Below the pieces are notes generated by a model. The model searched no databases. It saw only the letters and a list, made by a program, of their open reading frames with translations, and was not told where the DNA came from. The translations under genes were made by a program, and so were the position numbers. From the NCBI GenBank assembly GCA_022059125.1, contig JAEUWY010000020.1:1240001-1304000 (forward strand): a stretch of 64,000 bases of DNA, written 5' to 3'. This document shows, piece after piece, positions 24,531 through 37,119 of this stretch. Origin of the DNA: Corynespora cassiicola (lineage: Eukaryota > Ascomycota > Dothideomycetes > Pleosporales > Corynesporascaceae). Every line of letters begins with the position of its first letter. Position 1 is the first letter of the stretch.

Positions 24531-24611
24531 ACGTGTGCAAATAACTTGAAAACGTCAGGCCATTGCAGTTCAAGGAGAGGAGTTGTGAAGATACCTTTTC
24601 ATTCTGCAGGA

Positions 24612-27600
24612 ATGGCCATTGACACGCCAATTGCCGTGGTAGGGCTGGCTTGCCGCTTCCCAGGCGACGCCAGCACCTCCTCTAAGTTCTGGGATTTGCT
24701 GAAGGAGGGCAAGGGTAAGCTTCGAATCCCCCCACTTTAGGCACCTGAGCAGCTTGATGGGTGAAAGGCTGCCACGTGACCAACCGAACCGCGCTAACAG
24801 GGGAACCTTCCAGATGCGTATTCGCCCACATCAGCCAGGTGGAACTCGGACGCCTTTTACCACTCCAACACGACCCGGACCAACACCATCCCCACTAAGG
24901 GTGGCCACTTTCTCAAGCAAGACCCGTACGTCTACGATGCAGCCTTCTTCAACATCACAGCCACCGAGGCTGTGGCGTTGGATCCCAAGCAGCGCATGGC
25001 CATGGAGGTCACGTACGAAGCGCTTGAGAACGCCAACCTGAGTCTTCAGGATATCTGGGGCACGCAGACAACCTGCTATATAGGCTCTGCCGTGAGCGAC
25101 TACCGCGACTCGGTCATCAGGGACTTCATGCAGAACCCAAAGTATCATCTCCTGGGCACTGGCGAGGAGATGATCTCCAACCGCATCTCGCATTTCCTCA
25201 ACATCCATGGCCCTAGTGCAACCGTTGCGACTGCATGCTCGTCGAGTCTCATGGCGACTCACATGGCTGTGCAGAGCATCAAGTCGGGCGAGGCTGACAT
25301 GGCCATCACTGGCGGTGTTGGCCTGATGCTCACACCTGACTTCACGACTCATCTGGCTAACTTGTCTTTCCTCAACCCCGCGGGCCAGTCACGAGCATTT
25401 GACGAGAGCGCTGGCGGTTACGGTCGCGGTGAGGGTTGTGGTATTCTCATCTTGAAGCGGCTTGACAAGGCACTCGCTGATGGCGACAATGTGCGCGCGG
25501 TGATTCGAGCTACTGGTGCCAATTCGGACGGCTATACACAAGGTGGTAAGTAACAATCCGTCTTCTGGTAACTTTTGGGGATATCAACCTGCCAAAGGTC
25601 CCTAGTACTCTGAATCCGTCGCTATGATCTTCTTATAGGTCAAGATTTGAGCTGACTATTTAAAGTTACGATGCCATCTTTGGAGGCTCAAGCTGCCCTC
25701 ATCAAACATGTTTACGAGTCTCACGGCCTGGATTACGCCTCAACCCAATATGTCGAAGCTCACGGTACTGGTACCAAAGCTGGAGATCCTATTGAGGCCG
25801 AAGCAATCTTTTCCACTATCGGCAAAGGAGCAGCCGGCAAGAGGAAAGGCAAGCTCTGGATGGGAAGCGCAAAGCCAAATGTAAGATTTCCCCCGGATTT
25901 GGCAAAAGTTCAAATCCCAGTCTAATCGCGTGAAATGCAGATTGGCCACCTTGAGCCTGCCGCTGGTGTTGCCTCCATCATCAAGAGTGTTTTGGCTCTG
26001 GAGCACGGCCTGATCCCTCCTAATATCAGGTTCCACAATCCTAACCCCGCCATTCCATTCAAAGACTGGAACATGGCCGTTCCGACTGAACTCACTCCAT
26101 GGCCTGTTGCTCAGGTCAAGCGTGCGAGTATCAATGGTTAGTAAAACAACCCTAAACCTAAATAGCTTGGCACTGACAAAAACTCTAGGATTTGGTATGG
26201 GAGGTACCAATGGCCATGTCGTCTTGGAAGCATTCAATCCATCCACCACAAATGGGACCACAAAGTTACTAAAGGGTAGCGGAAAGCCCCATAGTAAGCC
26301 GCGGCTGTTTACCTTCAGCAGCCACGATCAGGCCGGCTTCAAGCGCAACGCGACAACCCTGGCCGAACATCTTTCCAATCTTGGCCCGGCTGCCTCGACC
26401 CCTGAATATCTCGCCAATCTGGCCCATACGCTTTCTGGAGCTCGGTCCCGCCTTTCGTGGAGAGCCGCATGCGTCGCAGACAGTGCGTTGGAGCTCCGCG
26501 ACTACCTGACGGCACGCGCAGGTGACGGCGCCTCTAGGGACGGCCCGAAGCGCATCGGCTTTGTTTTCACTGGCCAAGGAGCACAATGGGCTCGCATGGG
26601 TATCGAGATGCTCGATCGCCCCATCTTCAAAGCTTCAGTCGCCAAGTCCGCCCAGTATCTCAGCGAAATGGGGTGCACATGGGACCCAGTTGCCGAGTTG
26701 CTCAAGAGCCAAGAGGAAGGTTCTCGTCTGAGTCAGCCCGAGATCAGTCAGCCCATCTGCTCAGTGCTTCAGATCGCCTTGGTTGACGAGCTCCGTGCAT
26801 GGGGTGTAACGCCATCTCGCGTAGTTGGGCACTCTAGTGGAGAAATTGGTGCAGCTTACAGCATCGGGGCCTTGGGCCACCGCGATGCCATTGCGGCCGC
26901 CTATTTCCGAGGTGTGGCCGCGACCAAGTTGCTCAAAGAGTCTCAGGACTTGAAGCTTGGTATGATGGCCGTAGGCTGCTCGCGCGACGACGCCGAGTTA
27001 CTGATTTCCCAGTCCACGTTCAGCAATGGCGGCAAGGCTACAGTTGCTTGTGTCAACTCTCCCTCGAGTGTGACATTGTCAGGCGATGTCGAATCTCTCG
27101 AGCAGCTTCGTGCTGTATTTGATGAGCGCAAGGTCTTTGCACGACGACTCAAAGTAGAAATGGCCTATCATTCGACCTACATGAATAATGTCATGAACCA
27201 CTACCTTTCGACTATCGATGACATCGAACCTCTAGAGGCATTCGAGGGCCAAGGTATCATGGTTTCGAGTGTTACTGGCTACGAGATCAACCCTGAATCG
27301 TTGGGGCCATACTACTGGGTGCGAAACCTGGTCTCCCCGGTGCTATTCTCTGATGCTGTTAAAGAGCTCGTCTCTCCAGATGATGGTGAAGGCAACACGG
27401 TCGACCTACTTGTCGAAGTCGGCCCACACGGTGCTCTTGGTGGGCCCGTAGAGCAAATTCTGAGCCACAACAGCATCGAAAAGGTCGATTACGCATCAAT
27501 GATTACACGTGGTAAAGATGCACTGAAGACTAGCTTACAACTTGCTTCCCAGTTGTTTCTCGCCGGCTTCAAGCTCGACCTTGCCCAGGTCAACGGCGAC

Positions 27601-30600
27601 GGACAAGCGCGTCTTCTTACCGACCTCCCTCCTTACCAGTTCAATCATAGCAAGGCCTTCCGTCATGAAACTCGTATTCAACGTGAGCTCATGACCCGTC
27701 AATTCCCCAATAAGAGCCTTCTCGGTGCGAAGACAGCCATGATGGACGAAACTCAGCATGTATGGCGAGGATTCATCCGCCTGGCCGATGAGCCATGGAT
27801 TCGCGGCCACACAATCGGAAATACTGTTTTGTTGCCCGCAGCAGGTATGATAAGTATGGCTCTATCAGCTGCAGAGCAATTGGCCGAGCCTGAAAAGACG
27901 CTACGTGCGCTTCGCCTGCGCGATGTTTCCTTTTTCGCCGCTATGGCGCTGCCCGAAGATTCTGCAACCGAGGTCATCACGACTCTGCGTCCTCATCTCA
28001 TCGCTACTTCAGATTCCAGCTCTGCTTGGTGGGAATTTACCATTTCGTCATGTGTTGGTGTGGATCAATTGCGCGACAACTGCCGCGGTCTCGTCGCCAT
28101 TGAATACAAGGAGTCAACAAGCGCTCAGATGAACTTCGAGAATGCTGAGCTTGAAGCAGCCCGCATCGCTGACTATCACCGCATTATTAGGGAGAGCCCC
28201 GAGACTCTCTCTAACAACGAATTCTACACTCAATGCGCAAAGATCTCGTGGAACTACGGAGAGCTCTTCCAGGGCATCGAGAAGTCTTACCTCGGCGACG
28301 GCCAGACAGCCTACGACGTCAAAATTGTGGATATTGGTGAGACATACAGCCGGGGCTTGGAACGTCCTTTTCTCATTAATGGTGCCACACTTGACGCCAT
28401 AATTCATGGTGCTTTTGGTAGCACTTACAGAAACAAGAGTTTCCAGCAAGAAAAGCCATTACTGCCGACATATATTGGGGAAATGGAAATCTCTCTGGAG
28501 ATCCCTGATGATGTTGGGTATATCCTCCCAACATCATGTGTTTCCAAGAAGCTCGGTTTCAAGGCCCTGTCTTCGACAATCGTCTCTTTCGATGAGACAG
28601 TATCCAAGACTTTCTTGTCAATGGTCGACTTTAGGCTTACAGAGCTTGGCAACGATGACAGCCAGGAAGACGGAAAAGTAGAAGTTGATCCCGCAGAGAT
28701 TACATCAGATGTGCGCTGGAACTATGCAATCGAACTGATGAAGCCTTCAGAGATTGCTGATGTGGTTTCTGCAGTTCCTCAAGAAGACAGGGCGGCCCAG
28801 GTATGCGATAATAACTCCTCGGTCCAAGAAAAGGATTATGCTAATGTGAACCCCAGTTGCTTCATATGCTCATTCACGATAACCCAAGCGCAAACATCAT
28901 TGAACTTGTTCCAGAGAGCGATGCTCTTTCTTACACGATCGTACCGCAGCTTCCCAAAGGTACCGTACTTCCAAGCCATGTGAAGTACGCTGTGGCTGCT
29001 GGTGTGGCTGCGGACCTAGACAGTTCGACTCTGTTTGGAGACGCGTTCTCACTGGGAGGCGCCGAAGACCCTCTACCCACCGAAATTACTCTTGCCGATT
29101 TGCTAGTTGTCCCTCAGTCGGCCAGCACCATCGAAGATGTTGACAAGATCCTGGCTCGCCTAGTCGGATTGAGCAAGCCGAACGCGGCCGTCATCCTCGC
29201 CTCTGGCAACGAGACCACACCAGCCCTAGAAGCCAAGGGTTTCCGTCTCGTTTTCGCTGTCGAGGGTGCTGCACTCTATAAGCAGCAGGCCGAGGGTACC
29301 AACGGTGTGTCTACATCCGAGCGCGACTTTGTCATCATTGAGCCATCCGCTCCCTCAGTCAATACCAAGGCGTTTGCTGTTGCTCTACAAAAATTCCTTG
29401 GAGAAGAAGGAATTAAGTCGATGACAACTTCGTGGAGCGACCTCAGCACTCAAAGCTTCAATGACAGCGAAGGCAAGACGTTCATCTCCCTTGTCGAGTT
29501 GGAGACGCCGCTCCTAGATAATCTTTCCGAGCCCGACTTCGAGAAAATCAAGAAAATGGTCGCTAATTGCGAACATCTTCTCTGGATCACTGGTAGTCAT
29601 AATCCATCCATGGCTGTGGTCGATGGTCTTTCGCGCACCGCAAGGAACGAGAACGCGAGCCTCAAGTTCCAGGTTCTTCACCTCTTTAGCAGTGCTGATG
29701 CAGCGCTAAAGACAGGACCTATGCTTGCCATCCGTCTAGCGACGTCTTACACCAAGGATGGGGAGTTTCGTGAGCACAATGGCCTGCCCAAGGTCAGCAG
29801 ATTCTACAACAGCGTCGAGGGCAACGAGTCTGTGCGTTACTGTCTTGAGGACTCTGTTCGTGTTCAGCCTCTTAAGGACAATGATGTATCTGAGGCGCTT
29901 AGACTCACGATTGGAAAACCAGGTCTTCTCGACTCACTGGCTTTCATTCATGACGAGCGCTTTGATGCACCTCTGGGGGATATGGAAATTGAAATTGACG
30001 TCAGAGCAACAGGTGTCAAGTAAGTCTGAATCCGTTAGCCAGGTTTTGATACCAGTAGCTGACATTCTATCCAGCTTCAAAGACGTGATGGCTTCTATGG
30101 GCCTCGTCGAAGTTTCGCTAATCGGCCACGAAGCTAGTGGTACAGTGGTCGCCGTCGGCAGCAACGCGATTGACCGTTTTCAACTTGGCGACCGTGTTGT
30201 CATCTCTGGAGAGGGAATGCACGCAACCAGACTTCGAAGCGACCACCGCTTAGCCGTGAAGATCCCTGATACAATGTCCTTCGAGGAGGCAGCTGTGCTA
30301 CCTACTGTCCACGCGACTGCCTACCACGCTCTCGTCAACGTTGCCAAACTCCGCCCCGGCCAGTCTGTTCTGATCCACGCAGCGGCTGGTGGTGTTGGTC
30401 AAGCAGCGCTACAGTTGGCCAAGTATCTCCAACTGGTTGCCTACGTGACCGTTGGTAGCGACGACAAGCGTCAACTAGTCATGGAGAAGTATGGTGTGCC
30501 TGAAACGCACATATTCAACTCGCGTGATGCTAGCTTTGTCAAGTCCATCAAGCGTGTCACTAAGGGGCGTGGTGTCGACTGCGTGTTAAACTCGTAAGTA

Positions 30601-32228
30601 TCTCCATGTTATCCAGTTCCTTCCTTGTTTCAGATGATGCTAACCTGGTCTGAATAGACTTTCGGGTGAACTTCTGCGCTCATCATGGGAATGTGTAGCC
30701 ATGTTTGGAACCTTTGTCGAAATTGGGCTCAGAGACATAACGAACAATATGCGCCTGGATATGCGTCCCTTCATCAAGTGTACGACCTTCGCCTTCATCA
30801 ATCTGACCAACTTCTTCGATGACCACAAAGATATCGCCGGCCAGATCTTGCAGGACACGTTTAATCTCGTACACAAGGGGGTACTTTACGCACCAAGCCC
30901 TCTCACCGCATATCCTGTTGGCGAAATTGAGTCTGCTTTCCGTACTATGCAGCGTGGTAAGCATCGAGGAAAGCTTGCTCTGTCGTACCCTGAGGGCGCA
31001 CAGGCCAAAGTGTACCGCCGCGCTAAGGACTCCCTTAAGCTCGACTCAAACGCTACCTACCTTATTGTGGGTGGTTTGGGTGGTTTGGGTCGCAGTTTGG
31101 CACGCGAATTCGTGGCATGTGGTGCTCAAAATATCGCATTCTTATCCCGTTCAGGTGCTTCAGATGCTAAGGCTCAGGAAACTATCCATGAGCTTGCGGC
31201 TGCTGGTGCCCAAATCAAGGCCTACCGTGCGGACGTCGCCGATGAGAAATCGTTCCTTGCTGCCATGGCGGAGTGTTCAAACGAGCTGCCACCTGTTCGA
31301 GGTGTTGTCCAGGTAAGATATCTAGCATTAAAAAGTTTCGATTGCCAATACTGACTCCAACTAGATGGCCATGGTGCTCCGCGACAGTGTAATTGAGAAC
31401 ATGTCCTATGCCGACTGGACAGTGCCGCTCCGCCCCAAGGTTCAAGGTACCTGGAACTTGCACCGTTTCTTCGACGCCTCACGCCCGCTTGACTTCTTCA
31501 TCGCCTGCTCGTCGGTATCTGGTGTCTGCGGTAATGCAGGCCAGGCTCAGTATGCCGCCGGAAACACTTACCAAGACGCCCTCGCACAACACCGCCGGTC
31601 CCAGGGTCTCAAAGCCGTCTCCGTCAACCTAGGCATCATGAAGGATGTGGGCGCCATCGCCGAATCCGCTGGCGTCGGCAACAACCTTTCACAGTGGGAG
31701 GATGTTATTGGCATCCGCGAGCCCGCATTCCACGCCCTCGTCAAGAGCCTCATCGCTCGCCAACGCGACGATGACGCATGCCCGGCCCAGGTCTGCACCG
31801 GCCTCGGCTCCGCAGACCTCATCGCTGCCCACCGCCTGCCTCTGCCGTACTACTTCGCCGACCCACGGCTGGGCCCTCTGGCGGTGACGAGCGTTGCTGC
31901 ACAGGCTGCTGCAGGTGAGCAGGGTTCTGCTGCGTCGCTCGCTTCGCGTCTTGCGGGCGCGACGCCCGAGCAGGCTGCTGAGGTGGTGTTGCATGCCCTT
32001 GTCAGTAAGATTGCGGACATGCTGCAGATCCCAGCGTCGGAGGTGGACCCGAGTAAGCCGATGTACCGATACGGTGTCGACTCCTTGGTCGCGCTTGAAG
32101 TGCGCAACTGGATTACGAGAGAGCTTAAGGCGAACATTGCTCTGCTGGAGATTTTAGCGGCAGTTCCTATGGTTGCCTTTGCGGCGAAGATTGCGGAAAA
32201 GAGCAAGCTGGTTGGAGGAGCGGAATAA
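24612..32228 (+). CDS. highly reducing polyketide synthase (KS-AT-DH-vestigial MT-ER-KR-ACP)
   Basis: Nine exons (24612-24714, 24814-25545, 25666-25880, 25941-26136, 26189-28800, 28857-30019, 30075-30593, 30658-31312, 31365-32228) give 2352 residues. KS has Cys176 in [13 protein letters not shown], a [14 protein letters not shown] histidine and [10 protein letters not shown] has Ser631 in [13 protein letters not shown] has His956 ([16 protein letters not shown]) and Asp1151 ([11 protein letters not shown]). The stretch after DH begins [17 protein letters not shown], like the run-up to a methyltransferase, but the SAM-binding glycine motif is absent. ER shows [17 protein letters not shown] shows [14 protein letters not shown] and Tyr2128 in the AQYAAGNTY active-site region. 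ACP has Ser2305 ([10 protein letters not shown]). There is no release domain, as expected if the chain passes to the SAT domain of the divergent NR-PKS. It should build an unbranched, partly or fully reduced chain. The exact chain is not predictable. Confidence 0.95.
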
Positions 32229-32733
32229 AATTGGAAGACAAGGGTCTGATGATTCCACCACAAAGCATCGGGTATGATGCTTTTTTTCCTTGTTTTGGGC
32301 CAGTATATAGATATAGAAGGGTTTCGGGAAGTTTGTGTGCATTTTCTCTAGTGTATTTGATGGTCCATATTGTCACAGAAAAGAATCACGATTTACGTTT
32401 TAAATGCATTTACCCTATGCTATTGGTGTGCCACCCATACTCCAGCGCCGGGTTTGGTGGTCAGATGATGATTGAGAGTTCAATAGCGTCGCGCTTCATT
32501 AACTTAGGCTTGATGTTATAGCAAAGCGCGTCTTATTCACATGAGATTATATTTTGTCAAAGAACAGAATATATTAGGTATCTTTTTGTATGTATTACAC
32601 TTCTGCTGCGTTACATTACTAAACAACGACTAGCGGTCAATTCTAAGGGTTGCCGCTCACCTGGTAGCTTTACAGGCTGTATGAGGTTTTGATACTTAAG
32701 GAGTTCTCTGAGCGCCTGATTTTCCAGAGAGAG
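32229..32733. other. intergenic between convergent genes
   Basis: 3' region of the HR-PKS and of the minus-strand membrane protein gene that follows. AT-rich; nothing else seen. Confidence 0.5.
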
Positions 32734-33568
32734 CTACGTCTCTTCCGATGTACAATGTTGAACAAGTCCGTCTTGCTTTTTGTATCCTTTTCTGAACCGA
32801 AATATCGCAGCTACAGCAACCGCGATACCGAGAACCGGCCCTGCCACCGCCCCTGCTATCCACGCTTTACTGCCAGAGTCTGATTTCTGCGAGTCTATTC
32901 TGAGGTTTGTTGGTAGACTTGCGCTGGGAACCGTCGGACTCGGATTGGACACAGTCGCATCAGGATTCGAAACTGTCATATTCCGGCTAGGGGTCGGACT
33001 AGGACTTGAGCTTGAGCCTGGGTCCGATTTAATAGTCAAAGACGTGATTGGAGTCAACGGTATCGACGTTACCATTACAGGAAGAGTGCGATTTATCGTA
33101 TTTGCTCGCCAATCACAGCGACACTCGTAATTGTACACCACAGGGAGCCCGCTGGCAAAGTTTCGTAAATGGTCATCCGAACACAAGACGATTGGCTCTG
33201 ACTACTACGCGTTAGACGCAACATTATCATAAAATGATGAAGCTACTTGCCAAATGATAACTTCATCGCTATCATAGGAAAGTACCCCAACACTGCATTG
33301 TGTCGCCGTGGCACACCGTCCGGAACTCGAGCAGACGCCAGCATATGTTCCTGATGTGACCCACATCACAGAAGTGTCTGCCAGGAGTGCCTAGGCTGTT
33401 ACATATTAGATATTTAGGTCCATCATTAGATATGCGAGACGAACTAGAATCCGGTGCAGTGTAATAGCCAACAAACCTGTCGCTCGGCCATGTTGTAACT
33501 GGAGGCACCTGGCTGTGAACCCCATACGCCAACCATAGTACTTTAGTGTATGAGATATATGAAAGCAT
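32734..33568 (-). CDS. single-pass cell-surface protein, gene model uncertain
   Basis: The minus strand encodes a secreted or membrane protein with a Cys-containing outer part, a Ser/Pro/Thr-rich stalk (SSSSPSPTPSRN), one membrane helix (AWIAGAVAGPVLGIAVAVAA) and a short basic tail. This is the usual plan of fungal wall-sensor-like or mucin-like proteins. The last exon is 33201-32734. It joins across a 45-nt intron (33202-33246, CTAAC branch) to an exon ending WQ at 33247. That exon reads WVTSGTYAGVCSSSG and must start near 33390, after a stop in its frame. The N-terminal piece from 33568 (MLSYISYTKV) is in another frame; the donor joining them is weak (GTTGGC at 33472), so an exon or a frameshift may be missed. 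It sits between the HR-PKS and the other tailoring genes, but nothing suggests a pathway role. Confidence 0.5.
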
Positions 33569-35151
33569 TTTGGGAATAGGACAGAGTGTATGTAAATTGA
33601 AATTACGAGAAGGAGAAATACTAAAATGGCATGAAGTGGCCTGACCTTCATTTGAATCTTTGTATTTTCATCCAGCCCGCGAACAACGTAGGAAACCTCG
33701 AATAATAAATATAGATGATTGGAAAAATGGCCCCTAGTTACATTGATTAATCGAAAATGGACTGTTTTATGCGCACCGCAGGTGCCGGTTGCACGTTACC
33801 TTCGGACTCGTATTATACTGTAGCCCCATTGCCCAGCTGCCTTGTTCTCAAGTTAAATTCAAAGACAACTTAACCATAGAAGTAATTACTTATGCTTCAG
33901 CTTTCGAATCATCCGCTTCTGCCTCGCAGCATGGATTTTCATAGCTTTTTGAAGCCAGCCTGTGCGGTTTAAGGCATGGGTACCTCGACCAATAGCCACC
34001 AAGCTAGTTGGAGTAAAAAGGACACAAAAACTTTATCTTCGCGTCAGTCTCATCTTTTGCCATTGTATAAAACGACATGTTGATGTTATGGGGCCAAAGC
34101 ACAAAATTGTCTTGTCGGGCAAAACTGTCAACCAACATGTTTGAAAAAATTCACTTCCCGACGGCAGCCCCCACTTGAAGACAGGCAGGCTCAAAAGGCT
34201 GATTCAAATTTCCTATATGGAAGGTGGAATATGATTTTCTTCTTACTCTGCGAGACTCGGGGGCCAGACTGCGTCTACACTTAGTGATTGATCCATGATT
34301 AGAATGGAATATGAAATGTGTGCTGTCGCATCTTAGAAGTCAACGAGGCAATCAATAGTTGGCGCGCGCTTGTAGCTTTCCTCCAGTTTGCAGCTTCGGC
34401 TAAAAGCATCGCTCCTCAGCAACAATGCAGCAAGAAAGATCGTCTCACAGGCAAGCGATGCGATACACAGATTTTTGAAACAAAAATTGCAGTCACATCA
34501 GAATGAGTATATGAGAAAGAATGTATATTTGTAGGTTGATAACACAGCGATAACAACAAGGACAAGATCCGTTCCTTTCCAAGTAAAACTATTGCGTAGA
34601 GTGAGAATCTTAGGCGCCGGGGTGTCCTGGAAAAGAATGGTAGTATATCTAATACTTAACATACAACAGAAAACTCTGATTGCAAGCTAGGAAAGAGAGC
34701 CAAGTCATTTTTTCGGCTACGTTGTGTTGAAAGATCAACCTTGGATGAACTGAAGGAGGTCTAGCCTGAAAAGCTCAACCGAATTGCATATGGATCTGGA
34801 TCTGTATGACGGATTGATGACATGCAGATTTTTTTGAAATTCGGGTTCCGTTGGAAAAAGCCTAAATGCATTTCAGCGGTAAGCAACATGCCTTGGTTGC
34901 ACAGGAGCAGCCACCTCGTAGCATCGGGGGAAAGGTGTTTGACCGCGTCACGTATCTGTGACTGATATTCACCGCATCAAAAGTTTTCGTCTCATGCGGG
35001 AGTTTGTGAGCAGACCCACGACTCTGGACCGAAGAAAGATTAGGTACTGACCAAGACCCTGGCATGAATCAGGCCTGTCACGTGATCGCCTTTGCATCTC
35101 AACTCAAGGTCCATGATTGAATGCTAATAATAGGGCGCGTAAATAGCAAAC
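33569..35151. other. intergenic, AT-rich, no gene seen
   Basis: A gap of almost 1.6 kb inside the cluster, between the surface-protein gene and the 3' end of the SDR gene. No open frame with coding character and no clear transposon remnant was recognised. Confidence 0.45.
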
Positions 35152-36358
35152 TTAATAGGTAGAAGGAACAAGACCCAACTTCCCGCCATCGGTCACTACA
35201 ATCACCCCAGAAAGCCAAGCGCCAGCCCTCGACGCAAGCCATAGCACACAACCCGCCATATCTTCGGTGTTCCCTGGTCTTCCTAGCGGTGAGACTTTCG
35301 CCAGATAATCCTCTGGGGGTAGCTGGTCGGAGGCTTTGACAATTCCTGCAGTCATTTCGGAAGGATACACTGCTCAAGTTTCAGCTCTGTACGGCTCGTG
35401 CAGCAATGCAGCTGATCAGGCCTCCAACGAGCCTAGGAGAAATTTGTTGTACTCACATCCAGGTGCAATGACATTAAATCGGATCTGGTACCGAGTGAAT
35501 GCCGTAGAAAGCTGTTTCGCCATATGCGTAACTCCCGCCTTGCTAGCCGAATACGCATAATGCGCCAAAGGCACGCGGCCAAAAGCGCCGATGGAGCTGG
35601 TGATGATGACATGACTGCTCTGTGAAACGTTTCCCTTTGCGTTTCCCGCTTCTAGAAGCGGAAGGAATGCGGCGGTCGCAAAGTAGACAGATCCGACGTT
35701 GTTGTTGAAGGTCTTGTCAAACATGGCAGGGTCCAAATTCCACATGTCTTTTTGGATGTCCGAGAGAGATCTATCTGGCGTTTGCTTGATGGGTGTGGGG
35801 CCTGAGATTCCGGCGTTGGCAACAAGTAGATTAATGTATCCAGTTTCCTCTGTGATGTGTTTGACAATTCGCTCCAGGTCTTCTTTCGAGCTCGCGTCCC
35901 CTTGCATAGGGATAATGTTTCCGTGTTTCTAAATGAAAAATCAGCGATTCAATTCTGGATACTCAACATCTTATTGTGCAAGCGCTCCATGAGGGTGGTT
36001 TCGCATACTGCTTCTTCTTTCGCTACCTTGTCAAGGACCTCCTTGCGTCGCCCGACAATGTAGACTTTGGCTCCATTCTCCTCCAATGCCTTTACTATCA
36101 TCAAACCGATCCCTGGACGAGTGAGCAAGTACCTTTATTGGGTTTATTCCGTACGAACGGCGATGGATGGCCATCTAGGCTTTTGTTGTCTACTGTAGAA
36201 CATCTTTCAAAAATGCTTAAACAGCTAGGCCTATGGATGGAAGCCAGATCTCATGAAACTTGAGACGTACCAGTCGCACCGCCTGTTACCACCGCTACAA
36301 GGCCATCTACGGCGAAGAGATCCGCCACAGCGAGAGATGCTGTGACCGTGCCAGGCAT
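35152..36358 (-). CDS. short-chain dehydrogenase/reductase
   Basis: Four exons join in frame: 36358-36271, 36112-36009, 35928-35457 and 35369-35152, giving 293 residues, the normal SDR length. Exon 1 ends and exon 2 begins inside the nucleotide-binding motif (VAVVTGGATG-GIGLMIVKAL). Further motifs are a NAG element (LLVANAGISG), the catalytic Ser in SSIGAFGR, the YSASK Tyr-x3-Lys pair and the C-terminal VIVVTDGG. These classical SDRs oxidise or reduce alcohol/ketone groups with NAD(P)(H) in the cytosol. It starts head-to-head with the cupin gene 761 bases away. A tailoring redox step on the polyketide is inferred from position; the substrate is unknown. Confidence 0.88.
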
Positions 36359-36503
36359 ATTGGTTTTGCGTCGCAAGTATTATCGATAACAATCGTTTTC
36401 CCTCAGCGCAATATTTTCTCCTGTCTCTTATAAAAATCCTTCAGGAGATGGTGTATACCGTATTCTCAGGTGTGCCGCTGATCCCCGGCTGATGCTTGGC
36501 TTC

Positions 36504-36513
36504 CCGAATTCGG
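36504..36513. promoter_or_regulatory. CCG-N4-CGG palindrome
   Basis: CCGAATTCGG is a perfect 10-base palindrome, about 155 bases upstream of the SDR start codon. It is a candidate site for the zinc-cluster regulator encoded at 37922-39214; binding is not shown. Confidence 0.3.
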
Positions 36514-36528
36514 ATCCATGTAGCTTCC

Positions 36529-36540
36529 CCGATGCATCGG
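36529..36540. promoter_or_regulatory. CCGAT-GC-ATCGG palindrome
   Basis: CCGATGCATCGG is a perfect 12-base palindrome with the half-site CCGAT. A nearly identical element is in the monooxygenase/MFS promoter at 43838-43848. Candidate regulator site. Confidence 0.35.
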
Positions 36541-37119
36541 ATCCTTTGTACACGTGACAGACCTACGCATGTGCAAAACTCAACAAGTCTACCTAGACAT
36601 GAAAGTCTCAGTTGATGACGGCGACTTCTCTCTGAGTCCGGGCTATATAAGCATCAAAGCTGCCCAGAGTTGGCAAGCGCTTGCCTTTTAGCCTTTTTTC
36701 TTGGAAATGAATCGCGAAGTACACGGGAATGTCCATCCAAGGGCGAAAGGGCGAAATACACGCTGGAGGCCTAGCTTACCTTTTCTGCGCAACACTGTCG
36801 GGGAAGCGCAGCTCGGGGACGTAAAAATTGCCTTGTCGGGGGCGTATACCAAGGCCCTAAAAGTCGCCACGCGCTGTATAGCTGACAAGTGACAACTCGC
36901 TGTTTTGCACCTCGAAACTCCGAACATGTCTCGCCATCAGATTGTTAAGAAGCAAAATTTGCTGCAACCGAGCAGATCCAGACGTTGAGTGGCAAACGCT
37001 TCCATTGCAGACCGCACAAAAAATCGCGGAGTGAAAATACCAGGTATCCGTCTTGGAAACCGTACATTCGATCCTCGAATCCCTTCTCCAAAACGGCAGC
37101 TCTTACTCTCGGAAACGAC

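Larger units (their letters stand above)
23705..24611. promoter_or_regulatory. shared bidirectional promoter of the two PKS genes
   Basis: This 907-base region separates the start codons of two divergent PKS genes. TATA-like elements lie close to each gene, at 23756-23761 for the NR-PKS and 24524-24530 for the HR-PKS. Half-sites CCGAT (23983-23987) and ATCGG (24008-24012) are inverted about 20 bases apart and match the palindrome half-sites of other cluster promoters. No coding sequence is credible here. Confidence 0.65.
36359..37119. promoter_or_regulatory. shared bidirectional promoter, SDR/cupin
   Basis: This 761-base spacer separates two divergent start codons. It holds two perfect palindromes, CCGAATTCGG (36504-36513) and CCGATGCATCGG (36529-36540), 15 bases apart. 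A TATATAA element at 36644-36650 could serve the cupin with a long 5' leader, and a TTATAAG element near 36430 could serve the SDR. Paired CCG/CGG triplets are the usual form of Zn2Cys6 binding sites. Confidence 0.5.

Noticed and set aside
33349..33400. 52-nt intron in the surface-protein gene (GTAACA...CATCAG)
   Set aside because: The length fits, but the junction codon becomes TGA.
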